From Xylocopa sonorina (lineage: Eukaryota > Arthropoda > Insecta > Hymenoptera > Apidae), in NCBI RefSeq assembly GCF_050948175.1, contig NW_027490183.1, positions 434,001-498,000 on the forward strand: a stretch of DNA of 64,000 nucleotides. Direction: 5' to 3'. Of the stretch, positions 51,236 to 63,034 are shown piece after piece; position 1 is the stretch's first letter, and the number at the start of each line of letters is the position of its first letter. The position numbers and the translations under genes are program-made. The notes under the pieces are model-generated. The model saw only the letters and a program-made list of their open reading frames with translations. It was not told the origin of the DNA and did no database searches.

Positions 51236-52158
51236 TTTACTTGTCGAAGCAATAGAGTTCTGATGCTTCTGAAAGCGCGATATCGCATCTCACTTCTATG
51301 TTTCATGATAAGATATAATAATCCTCGCGAAGTGTTTTCTATACCTCGCATACGCTTCAAATGAATGTAAATGCGACACATTCTTGCTAGGAAATATCGT
51401 TGGCAGATGTCTATGTATCGAAGCAGCGGATTTGTAATGCTTCTTAAAACGCGATATCGCATCTCACTACTATGTTTCATGATAATATATAATGTTCATT
51501 GTGAAGTGTCAAGTATACCTCGTATTCAATTCAAAAGAATGTAAATGCGACACTTTCATGCTAGGAAATAGCGTTCGCAGATGTCTACGTATCGAAGCCA
51601 TAGATTTCTAGTGCTTCTTAAATCGCGATATCGCATCTCATTTCTGTGTTTCATGATAAGATATAACATTCGTTGTGGAGTGTTGTGTATACCTCGTATT
51701 CACTTAAAATGAATGTAAATGGCGACGTTTCCTTGCTAGGAAATAGCGATTGCAAATGTCTCCGTATCGTAGCAATTTAGTTCTAATGCTTCTTAAAACG
51801 AGGTGCCGCATCTCATTCCTATGTTTCATGATAAGATATAATATTCATTGTGCAGTGTTAGGTATATCTCACATACACTTCAAATGAATGTAACTGCGAC
51901 ACTTCCTTGCTAGGATATAGCGATGGCAGATATCTACGTATCGAAGCAACAGAGTTATAATGCTTCTTAAAACGAGATATCGCATCACATTTCTATCTTT
52001 TACGATAAGATATAATATTCTTTGCGGAGTTTCATGTATACCTCGTATTCCTTTCAAATGCGGAGATTGTAAGTGCGACACTTCCTTGCTAGCAAATAGC
52101 GTTTGCAGATATCTACGTATCGAAGCAATAGAGTTCTAATGCTTCTTAAAACGCCATA
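51236..52158 (+). repeat. Block D, copy 2
   Basis: After two monomers marked by gatgtttacttgtcg and acacattcttgctagg, the sequence 51,420-52,110 matches 19,970-20,660 at +31,450 bp, including aaatggcgacg and the 179-bp monomer (51,980-52,158). This is the last block of the homogenised core. The sequence beyond it looks like divergent flank. Confidence 0.88.
51980..52158 (+). repeat. 179-bp insertion monomer, copy 2
   Basis: The register marks at 51,980 and 52,159 are 179 bp apart. The 5-bp insertion (caaatgcggagattg) is identical to that at 20,530-20,708. Confidence 0.92.
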
Positions 52159-53544
52159 TCGCATCTCATTTCTATGATTTATGATAAGATATAATATTCA
52201 TTGCGGAGTGTCATGTGTAACTCGTATTCACTTCAAAGGAACGTAAATGTGACACTTCCTTGCTAGGAAGTAGCGTTTGCAGATGTCTACGTATCGAAGC
52301 AGTAGAGTTGTAATGCTTCTTAAAACGCGATATCGCATCACATTCCTATGTTTCATGATAAGATATAATATCCGTTGTGAAGTGTTATGTATACCTCGTA
52401 TTCAGTTCAAAAGAATGTAAATGCAACACATCCTTGCTAGGAAATAGCGTTTGCAGATGTCTCCGTATCGAAGCAATAGAGATCTAATGCTTCTCAAATC
52501 GCGATATCGCATTTCATTTCTATGTTTCGTGATAAAGTATAATATTCATTGCGGAGTGTTATGTATACATCGTATTCACATTAAAAGATTGTAAAATGCG
52601 ACACTTCCTTGCGACTAAATAGCGTTTGCAGATGTCTACGTATCGTAGCAATAGAGTTCTAATGCTTCTTAAAACGCGATATCGCATCTCATTTCTATGT
52701 TTCATGATAAGATATAATATTCATTGCGAAGTGTTACGTATTCCTCGTCTACACTTCTAATGAATCTAAATGCGACACTTCCTTGCTAGGAAACAGCGTT
52801 TGCAGATGCCTACGAATCGAAGCAATAGGGTTCTAATGCTTCATAAAACGAGATATCGCATCTCACTTCTATGTTTCATGATAAGATATAATATTCATTG
52901 CGAAGTGTTATGAATACCTCGTATCCACTTCAAAAGAATGTAAATGCGACACTTCCTTTCTAGGAAACTACGTTTCCAGATGCCTACGTTTCGAAGCAAT
53001 AGAGTTCTAATGCTTCTTGAAACGGGATATCGCATCTCATTTCTATGTTTCATGATAAGATATAATATTAATTGCGAAGTGTCATGTGTACCTTGTATTC
53101 ACTTCAGAAGAATGTAAATGCCACACTTCCTTGCTAGGAAATAGCGTTTGCAGATATCTACGCATCGTAGCAATAGAGTTCTAATGCTTCTTAAAACGTG
53201 ATATCGCATCTCATTTCTATGTTTCATGATAAGAAAATAATATCCATTGCGAAGTGTCATGTATACCTCGTATTCACTTCAAACGAATATAAATGCGACA
53301 CTTCCTTGCTAGGAAATAGCGTCTGCAGATATCTACGTATCGTAGAAATAGGGTTCTAACGCCCCTTAAATCGCGATATCGCATCTCATTTCTATGTGTC
53401 ATGATGAAGTATAATATTCATTGCGAAGTGTCATGTATACCTCGCATACACTTCAACTGAATGTAAATGCGACACTTCCTTGATAGGGAATAGCGTTTGC
53501 AGATGTCTACGTATCGAAGCAATTGAATTCCAATGCATCTTAAA

Positions 53545-54900
53545 ATGCGATATCGCATCTCATTTCTATGTCTCATCTTAAGATGTAATATTTATTGCGA
53601 AGTGTTATGTATACCTCGCTTACACATCAAATGAATATAAATGCGAAACATTCTGGCTAGGAAGTAGCGTTTCTAGATGTCTACGTATCGAAGCAATAGA
53701 ATTCTAATGCTTCTTAAATCGTCATATCGCATCTCATTTCTATGTTTCATGACAAGATATAATATTCATCACGAAGTGTCATGTATACATCGCATTCCTT
53801 TCAAGAGAATGTAAATGCGACACCTCCTTGCTGGGAAGTTACGTTTGCAGATGTCTACGTATCGAAGCAATAGAGTTCTAATGCTTCTTAAATCGCGACA
53901 TCGCATCGCATTTCTATGTTCCGTGATAAGATATAATATTCATTGCGACGTGTCACCTATACCTCCTATTCACTTCAAGAGAATGTAAGAGCTACAATTC
54001 CTTGCAGGGAAGCAGCGTTTGCAGTTGTCAATGTAACGTAGCAATAGAGTTCTAGTGCTTCTTAAAACGTGATATCGCATCTCATTTCTATGTTTCATGA
54101 TAAGATATAATACTCATTGCAAAGTGTCATGTATACCTCGTATTCACTTCAAAAGAATGTAAGTGCGACACTTCCTTGCTAGGAAATAGCGTCTGCTGAA
54201 ATCTACGTATCGTAGCAATAGTGTTCTATTGCTTCTTTAATCGTCATATCGGATCTCATTTCTATGTTTCATGATAAGATATAATATTCATTGCGCCGCG
54301 TTATGTATACCTCGTATTCACTTTAATTAAATGTAAATGCGACACTTCCTAGCTAGGAAATTGTGTTTGCAGATGTTTACGTTTCGAAGCAATAGAGTTG
54401 TAATGCTTCATAAATCGCGATATCGCATCTCATTCCTATGTTTCGAGATAAGATATAATATTCATTGTGGAGTGTTATGTATACCTCGCATACAATTCAA
54501 GAGAATGTAAATGCGACACTTCCTAGCAAGGAAGTAGCGTTTGCAGATATCTACGTATCGAAGCAATAGAGTTCTAATGCTTCTCAAAACGCAATATCGC
54601 ATCTCATTTCTATGTTTCATGATGAGATATAATACTCATTGCGAAGTGTCATGTATACCTCGGATACACTACAAATGAATGTAAATGCGACACTTCCTCT
54701 CTTGGAAATAGCGTTTGCAGATGTCTACGTATCGTAGCATTTGAATTCCAATGCATCTTAAAACGCGATATCGCATTTCATTTCTATGTCTCATCTTAAG
54801 ATGTAATATTCATTGCGAAGTGTTATGTATACCTCGCGTACACATCAAATGAATGTAAATGCGACACATTCTGGCTAGGAAGTAGCGTTTCTAGATGTCT
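53545..54900 (+). repeat. Seven-monomer-offset duplication in right flank
   Basis: The monomers marked by tgaattccaatgcatctta, tgtctcatcttaagatg, acattctggctagg and gcgtttctagatg occur at 53,520-53,690 and 54,735-54,900. The catctt marks at 53,574 and 54,792 are exactly 1,218 bp (seven monomers) apart. Confidence 0.8.
54346..54359. other. 14-bp perfect palindrome in right flank
   Basis: ttcctagctaggaa occurs in an otherwise different monomer, marked by ctttaattaaatg. The change may have arisen separately from the core copies or been carried there by gene conversion. Confidence 0.9.
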
Positions 54901-55898
54901 ACGCATCGAAGCAATAGAGTCCTAATGCTTCTTGAAACGCGATATCGCATCTCATTTCTATGTTTTGTGATAAGATATAATATACATTGCGAAGTGTTAT
55001 GTACTCCACGTCTACACTTCAATTGAATGAAAATGCGACACTTCCTTTCTTGGAAATCGCGTTTCCAGATGTCTACGTATCGAAGCAATGGTGTTCTAAT
55101 GCTTCTGAAAACGCCATATCGCATCTCATTTCTATGTTTCATGATAAGATATAGTATTCATTGTGCAGTGTTATGTATACCCCGTAATCACATCAAGTGA
55201 ATGTAAATACGACCCTTCCTTGCTAGGAATTAGCATTTGCAGATGTCTACGTATCGTAGTAATGGAGTTCTAATGCTTCTTAAAACGCGATACCGCTTCT
55301 CATTTATATGCTTCATGATATGAAATAATATTCATTGTGGAGTGTTGTGTATACCTCGTATTCACTTCAAAAGAATGTAAATGCGACACTTCCTTGCTTG
55401 GAATTAGCGTTTTCAGATGTCTACGTCTCGAAGCAATATAGTTCTAATGCTTCTAAAATCGCCATATCGCATCTCATTTCTATGTTTCACAATCAGATAT
55501 AATATTCATTGTGGTGTTTTATGTATACATCGTATTTACTACAAAAGGTTGTAAATGCGACACTTCCATGCTAGGAAATAGCGTTTGCAGATGTCTACGT
55601 ATCGTAGCAATAGAGTTCTAACGCTTCTTAAAACGCGATATCGCATCTCATATCTATGTTTCATGATAAGATATAATATTCATTGTGCATTGCTATGTAT
55701 ACCTCGTATTCACTTCAAAAAAATGTAAATGCGACACTTGCTTGCTAGGAAGTAGCGTTTGCAGATGTCTACGTATCGTAGCATTAGAGTTCTAATGCTT
55801 CTCAAAACGCGACATCGCATCACATTTCTATGTGTCATGATAAGATATAATATTCATTGCGAAGTGTCATGTATACCTCGTATTCACTTCAAAAGAAT

Positions 55899-56160
55899 GT
55901 AAACCCGACACTTCCTTCCTAGACAATTACGTTTCCAGATATCTACGTATCGAAGCAATAGATTTCTAATGCTTCTTAAAACGCGCTATCGCATCTCATT
56001 TCTATGTTTCATGATATGATATAATATTCATTGCGATGTGTCATGTATACCTCGCACACACTTCAAATGAATGTAAACCCGACACTTCCTTCCCAGACAA
56101 TTACGTTTCCAGATGTCTACGTATCGAAGCAATAGATTTCTAATGCTTCTTAAAACGCGA
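55899..56160 (+). repeat. Adjacent monomer duplication
   Basis: Two successive monomers both carry gtaaacccgacacttcc followed by gacaattacgtttccag and gatttctaatgc, one period apart. The variants occur nowhere else that I noticed, so one monomer was duplicated in place. Confidence 0.75.
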
Positions 56161-56439
56161 TATCGCATCTCATTCTTATGTTTCATGATAAGATATAATA
56201 TTCATTACGAAGTGTTATGTATTCCTCGTCTACACTTCAAATGAATGTAAATGCGACACTTCCTTGCTTGGAAATAGCGTTTGCAGATGTTGACGTATCG
56301 TAGCAATAGGGTTCTAATGCTTCTTAAAACGCGATATCGCATCTTATTTCTATGTTTCATGATAACATATAATATTCATTGCGAAGTGTTATGTACACCT
56401 CGCATACACTTCAAATGAATATAAATGCGACACTTCCTT

Positions 56440-58810
56440 GCTAGGAAATAGCGATTGCAGATGTCTACGTATCGAAGCAATAGCGTTCTAATGCTTCTTG
56501 GAACGGGATATCGCGTCTCATTTCTATGTTTCATGATAAGATATAATATTAATTGCGAAGTGTCATGTATACATTGTATTCACTTCAGAAGAATGTAATT
56601 GCGACATTTCCTTGCTAGGAAATAACGTTTGCAGATATCTACGTATCGTAGCAATAGAGTTCCAATGCTTCTTAAAACGCGATGTCACATCACATGTCTA
56701 TGTTTCACGATGAGATATATTATTCATTGTGGAGTGTTATTTATACCTCGTATTCACCTCAAAAGAATGTAAATGCGACACTTCCTTGCTAGGAAATAGC
56801 GTTTGCAGATTTCTGCTTATCGTAGCATTAGATTTCTATTGCATCTCAAAACGCGATATCGCATCTCATTTCTATGTTTCATGATGAGATATAATATTTA
56901 TTGCGAAGTGTCACGTATACATCGCATACACTTCAAGTGAATGTAATTGCGACACTTCCTTGCTAGGATATAGCGTTTGCAGATGTCTACGTATCGAAGC
57001 AAGAGAGTTCTAATACTTCTTAAAACGAGATATCGCATCTCATTCCTATGTTTCATGGTAAGATATACCATTCATTGCGAAGAATCACGTATTCCTCGTC
57101 TTCACTTCAAATGAATGTAAATGCGACACATCCTTGCTAGGAAATTGCGTTTGCAGATGTCTACGTATCGAAGCAAGAGAGTTCTAATGCTTCTTGAAAC
57201 GGGATATCGCATCTCGTTTCTGTGTATCATGATAAGATATAGTTTTCATTGCGAAGTATCACTTATACCTCGCATACCCTTCAGAAGAATGTAAATGCGA
57301 CACTTCCTTGCTAGGAAACAGCGTCTGCAGGTGTCTACGCATCGTAGCAATAGAGTTCTAAGGCTTCTTAAAACGCGCTATCACATCACATTTCTATGTC
57401 TCATGATAAGATATAATATTCATTGCGAAGTTTCATGTATTCCTCGTATTCACTTTAAATGAATGTAAATGCGACACTTCCTTGCTAGGAAATAGCGTTT
57501 GCAGATATCTACGCATCGAAGCAATAAAGTTCTAATGCATCTTAAATCGTGATATCGCATCTCATTTCTATGTTTCATGATAACATATAATATTCATTGT
57601 GCTATGTTATGTGTACCTCGCATTCACTTCAAAAGAATGTAAATGCGATACGTCCATGCTATGAAATAGCGTTTGTAGATGTCTACGTATCGTAGCAATA
57701 GAGTTCTAATGCTTCTTAAAACGCGCTCTCACATCACATTTCTATGTTTCATGATAAGATATAATATTCATTGCGAAGTTTCACGTATTCCTCGTATTCA
57801 CTTCAAATGGATGTAAATGCGGCACTTCCTTCCTAGGAAATAGCGTTTGCAGATGTCTACCTATCGTAGCAAGCGTGTTATAATGCTTCTTAAAACAAGA
57901 TATCGCATCTCATTTCTATGTTTCATGATAACATATAATATTCATTGCGAAGTGTTATGTATACCTCGCATACACTTCAAATGAATGTAAATGCGACACT
58001 ACCTTGCTAGGAAATAGCGATTGCAGATGCCTACGTATCGAAGCAATAGAGTTCTAATGCTTCTTGGAACGGGATATCGCATCTCATTTCTATGTTTCAC
58101 GATAAGATATAATATTAATAGCGAAGTGTCATGTATACCCTGTATTCACGTCAGAAGAATGTAAATGCGACACTTCCTTGCTAGGAAACAGCGTCTGCAG
58201 ATGTCTGCTTATCGTAGCAATAGAGTTCTAATGCTTCTTAAAACGCGATATCACATCACATTTATATGTTTCATGATAAGATATAATATTCATTGCGAAG
58301 TTTCACGTATTCCTCGTATTCACTTCAAATGAATGTAAATGCGACACTTCCTTGCTAGGAAATAGCGTTTGCAGATGTCTACGTATCGAAGCAATAGAGT
58401 TCTAATGCTTCTTGGAACGGGATATCGCATCTCATTTCTATGTTTCACGATAAGATATAATACTCATTGTGGAGTGTTATTTATACCTCGTATTCACCTC
58501 AAAAGAATGTAAATGCGACACTTCCTTGCTAGGAAATAGCGTTTGCAGATTTCTGCGTATCGTAGCATTAGGTTTCTATTGCATCCCAAAACGCGATATC
58601 GCATCTCATTTCTATGTTTCATGATAAGATATAATATTTATTGCGAAGTGTCACGTATACATCGCATACACTACAAATGAATGTAAATGCGACTCTTACT
58701 TGCTAGGAAATAGCGTTTGCAGATGTCTACATATCGAAGCAAAAGAGTTCTAATACTTCTTAAAACGAGATATCGCATCTCATTCCTATGTTTCATGGTA
58801 AGATATACTA
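56440..58810 (+). repeat. Right-flank block related to the left flank
   Basis: The monomers at 57,770-57,990 and 58,000-58,680 match those at 6,480-6,720 and 6,190-7,020. The acgtcag marks at 6,336 and 58,148 are 51,812 bp apart, and the atttatacc marks at 6,840 and 58,479 are about 51,640 bp apart, a difference of one monomer. Another relative of the gtgttatttatacc monomer lies at 56,725-56,940. Confidence 0.75.
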
Positions 58811-61800
58811 TTCATTGCGAAGTATCACGTATTCCTCGTCTTCACTTCAAATGAATGTAAATGCGACACATCCTTGCTCGGAAATAGCGTTTGCAGATGT
58901 CTACGTATCGAAGCAATAGAGTTCTAATGCTTCTTAAAACGCGCTCTCACATCACATTTCTATGTTTCATGATAAGATATAATATTCATTGCGAAGATTC
59001 ATGTATTCCATGTATTCACTTCAAATGAATGTAAATGCGACACTTCCTTGCTAGGAAATAGCGATTGCTGATTTCTACGTATCGAAGCAATAGAGTTCTA
59101 ATGCTTCTTGAAACGGGATGTCACATCTCGTTTCTATGTTTCATGATAAGATATAGTATTCATTGCGAAGAATCACTTATACCTCGCATACACTTCAGAA
59201 GAATGTAAATGCGACACTTCCTTGCTAGGAAACAGCGTCCGCAGATGTCTACGCATCGTAGCAATAGAGTTCTAAATCTTCTTAAAACGCGATATCACAT
59301 CACATTTCTACGTTTCATGATAGGACATAATATTCATAGCGAAGATTCACGTATTCCTCGTATTCACTTCAAATGGATGTAAATGCGGCACTTCCTTCCT
59401 AGGAAATAGCGCCTGCAGATATCTACGTATCGTAGCAATAGAGTTATAATTCTTCGTAAAACGAGATATCGCTTCACATTTCTATGTTTCATGATAATAT
59501 GTAATTTTCATTGCGAAGTGTCATGTATACCTCGCAAACACTTCAAATGGATGTAAATGCGACACTTCCTTGCAGGGAAATAGCGTTTTGCAGATGTCTA
59601 CGTATCGAAGCAGTAGAGTTCTAGTGCATCTTAAAACTTGATATCGCATCACATTTCTGTGTCTTACGATAAGATATAATATTTATTGCAAAGTGTTATG
59701 TGTTTCTCGTCTACACTTCAATTGAATGTAAATGCGACACTTCCTTTCTAGGAAAATACGTTTCCAGTTGTCTACGTATCGAAGCAATAGAGTATTAATG
59801 CCTCTTAAAACGCGATATCGCATCTCATTGCTAAGTTGCATGATAAGATATAATATTCATAGCGAAGTGTCATGTATACCTCGCATAAACTTCAAACGAA
59901 TGTAAATGCGACACATCCTTGCTAGGATATAGCGCTTGCAGATGTCTACGTATCGATGCAACAGGGTTCTAATGCTTCTTAAATCGCGATATCGCATCTC
60001 ATTCCTATGTTTAATGATAAGATATAATACTCATAGTGCAGTGTTATATATACCTCGTATTCACTTCAAATGAACGAAAATGCGACACTTCCTTGCAAGG
60101 AAATAGTATTTGCAGTTGTCTACGTATCGAAGCAATAGATTTCTAAAGCTTCTTAAAAGGGGATATCGCGTCTCATTTCTATGTCTCATGATAAGATATA
60201 ATATTCGTTGCGAAGTGTTATGTATTTCTCGTCTACACATCAAATGAATGTAAATACGACAGTTCCTTGCTAGAAAATAGCGTTTGTAGATGTCTACGTA
60301 TCGAAGCAATATTGTTCTAATGCTTCTTAAAACGCGATATCGCATCTCATATCTATGTTTCGTGATAAGATATAATATTCATTGCGAAGTGTCATGAATA
60401 CCCTGGATACACATCACATGAATGTAATTGCGACACTTCCATCCTAGGAAATAGCGTCTGCAGATATCTACGTAACGTAGCAATGGAGTTCTATTGCTTC
60501 TGAAAACGTGATATCGTATCTCATTTCTATGTTTCATGATAAGATATAATATTCATTGCGAAGTTTCATGTATTTCTCGTATTCACTTCAAATGAATGTA
60601 AATGCGACACTTCCTTGCTAGGAAATAGCGATTGCAGATGTCTACGTATCGTAGCAAGCGTATTATAATGCTTCTTAAAACAAGATATCGCATCTCATTT
60701 CTATATTTCATGATAACATATAATATTCATCGCGAAGTGTTATGTATACCTCGCATACACTTCAAATGAACGTAAATGCGGCACTACCTTGCTAGGAAAT
60801 AGCGATTGCAGATGTCTACGTATCGTAGCAATAGAGTTCTAATGCTTCTTAAAACTGGATGTCACATCTCGTTTCTATGTTACATGATAAGATATAGTAT
60901 TCATTGCGAAGAATCACTTATACCTCGCATACACTTCAGAAGAATGTAAATGCGACACTTCCTTGCTAGGAAACAGCGTCTGCAGATGTCTACGCATCGT
61001 AGCAATAGGGTTCTAAATCTTCTTAAAACGCGATATCACATCACATTTCTACGTTTCATGATAGGACATAATATTCATAGCGAAGATTCACGTATTCCTC
61101 GTATTCACTTCAAATGGATGTAAATGCGGCACTTCCTTCCTAGGAAATAGCGTTTGCAGATGTCTACGTATCGTAGCAAGCGTTTTATAATGCTTCTTAA
61201 AACAAGATATCGCATCTCATTTCTATGTTTCACGATAAGATATAATATTCATTGTGGAGTGTTATTTATACCTCGTATTCACCTCAAAAGAATGAAAATG
61301 CAACACTTCCTTGCTAGGAAGTAGCTATTGCAGATGTCTGCGTATCAAAGCAATAGAGTTCTAATGCATCTTACATCGCGATATCGCATCTCATTTCTAT
61401 GTTTCATGATAATATAAAATATTCATTGTGCATTGTCATTTATACCTGGCATTCACTTTAAAAGAATGTAAATGCGACACTTCCTTGCAGGGAAATAGCG
61501 TTTTGCAGATGTCTACGTATCGAAGCAGTAGAGTTCTATTGCATCTTAAAACTTGATATCGCATCACATTTCTATGTCTTACGATAAGATATAATATTTA
61601 TTGCGAAGTGTTATGTGTTTCTCGTCTACACTTCAATTGAATGTAAATGCGACACTTCCTTTCTAGGAAAATACGTTTCCAGATGTCTACGTATCGAAGC
61701 AATAGAGTATTAATGCCTCTTAAAACGCGATATCGCATCTCATTGCTACGTTGCATGATAAGATATAATAATCATAGCGAAGTGTCATGTATACCTCTCA

Positions 61801-61870
61801 TAAACTTCAAACGAATGTAAATGCGACACATCCTTGCTAGGATATAGCGCTTGCAGATGTCTACGTATCG
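57007..61870 (+). repeat. Degenerate 10-11-monomer higher-order repeat
   Basis: Several marker pairs repeat at about 1.74 or 1.91 kb. taatacttct is at 57,011 and 58,751 (1,740 bp). The gggat plus catctcgtttct monomer is at 57,201 and 59,115 (1,914 bp). The tcacatctcg monomer is at 59,121 and 60,862 (1,741 bp). tagcgttttgcag is at 59,581 and 61,496 (1,915 bp). The copies diverge by several percent. Confidence 0.7.
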
Positions 61871-62254
61871 ATGCAATAGGGTTCTATCGCTTCTTAGAAC
61901 ACGATATCTCATCTCATTTCTATGTTCCATGATAAGATACAATATTAATTGCCAAGTGTCATGTATACCTCGTATTCACTTCAAAAGAATGTAAATGCGA
62001 CACTTCCTTGCTAGGAAATAGCGTCTGCAGATATCTACGTACCGTAGCAGTAGAGTTCTAATGCTGCTTAAAACGCGATATCGCATCTCATTTCTATGTT
62101 TCATGATAAGATATAATATTCAATGTGCAGTGCTATGTATACCCCGTATTCACTTCAAAAGATTGTAAATGCGACACTTCTTTGCTAGGAATTAGCGTTA
62201 CCAGATGACTGTGTATCGAAGCAATAGAATTCTAATACTTCTTAAAATGCGACA

Positions 62255-62400
62255 TCGCATCTCATTTCTATGTCTCGTTATAAGATTCTTCGTCTACACT
62301 TCAAATGAATGGAAATGCGACACTTCCTTTCTAGGAAATAGCGTTTGCAGATGTCTAGGAATCGAAGCAATAGAGTTCCAATGCTTCTTAAATCGCGATA
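62255..62400 (+). repeat. 146-bp deletion monomer
   Basis: The register marks at 62,255 and 62,401 are 146 bp apart. After ataagat the sequence goes straight to tcttcgtctacacttc. The 28 bp lost correspond roughly to consensus 33-60, including most of the AT-rich tract and the left arm of the 47-76 dyad. It is the only large internal deletion in the flanks and appears once. Confidence 0.9.
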
Positions 62401-63016
62401 TCGAATCTCATTTCTATGTTTCATGATAAGACATAATATTCATTGTGGAGTGTTATGTATACCTCGTATCACATCAAAAGTATGTAAATGCGACACTACC
62501 TTGCCAGGAAATAACGTCTGCAGATGTCTACGTATCGAAGCAATAGGTTTCTAATTCTTCTTAAAACGAGATATCGCAACACATTTCTATATTTCATGAT
62601 AAGATATAATATTCATTGCGAAGTCTCATGCTTACCTCGTAATCACTTCAAAAGAATGTAAATGCGACACTTCCTTGCTAGGGAGTAGTGTTCGCAGATA
62701 TATATGTATCGAAACAATAGGTTTCTAATGCTTCTTAAAACGAGATATCGCATCTCATTTCTATGTCTCATGATAAGATATAATATTCATTGCGAAGTGG
62801 CATGTATACCACGTATTCACTTCAATTGAATGTAAATGCGACTCTTCGTAGCTAGGAAGTTGCGTTTGCAGATGTCTACGTATCGAAGCAATAGATTTGT
62901 AATGCTTCTTAAATCGCGATATCGCATCTCATTTCTGTGTTTCATGATAAGATGTAATATTCATTGTGCAGTGTTATGTATACCTCGTATTCACTTCAAT
63001 TGAATGTAAATGCGAC

Positions 63017-63034
63017 ACTTCCTAGCTAGGAAGT
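63017..63034. other. 18-bp perfect palindrome
   Basis: acttcctagctaggaagt is its own reverse complement. It arises because the usual loop of the ttcct/aggaa dyad has changed from tgct to agct, with gaagt replacing gaaat downstream. Shorter 14-bp versions lie at 15,405, 49,987 and 54,346. Confidence 0.95.

Noticed and set aside
51148..51480. 110-codon frame on the minus strand, the longest in the window
   Set aside because: It is made of two consecutive monomers read in reverse. The peptide repeats itself once per 58 residues, exactly the monomer length.
8995..52158. Assembly duplication as the cause of the large repeated blocks
   Set aside because: Copies carry private point variants, different monomer gains and losses and distinct junctions, which argues for real sequence. 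Exact copy number still depends on read length and cannot be verified here.
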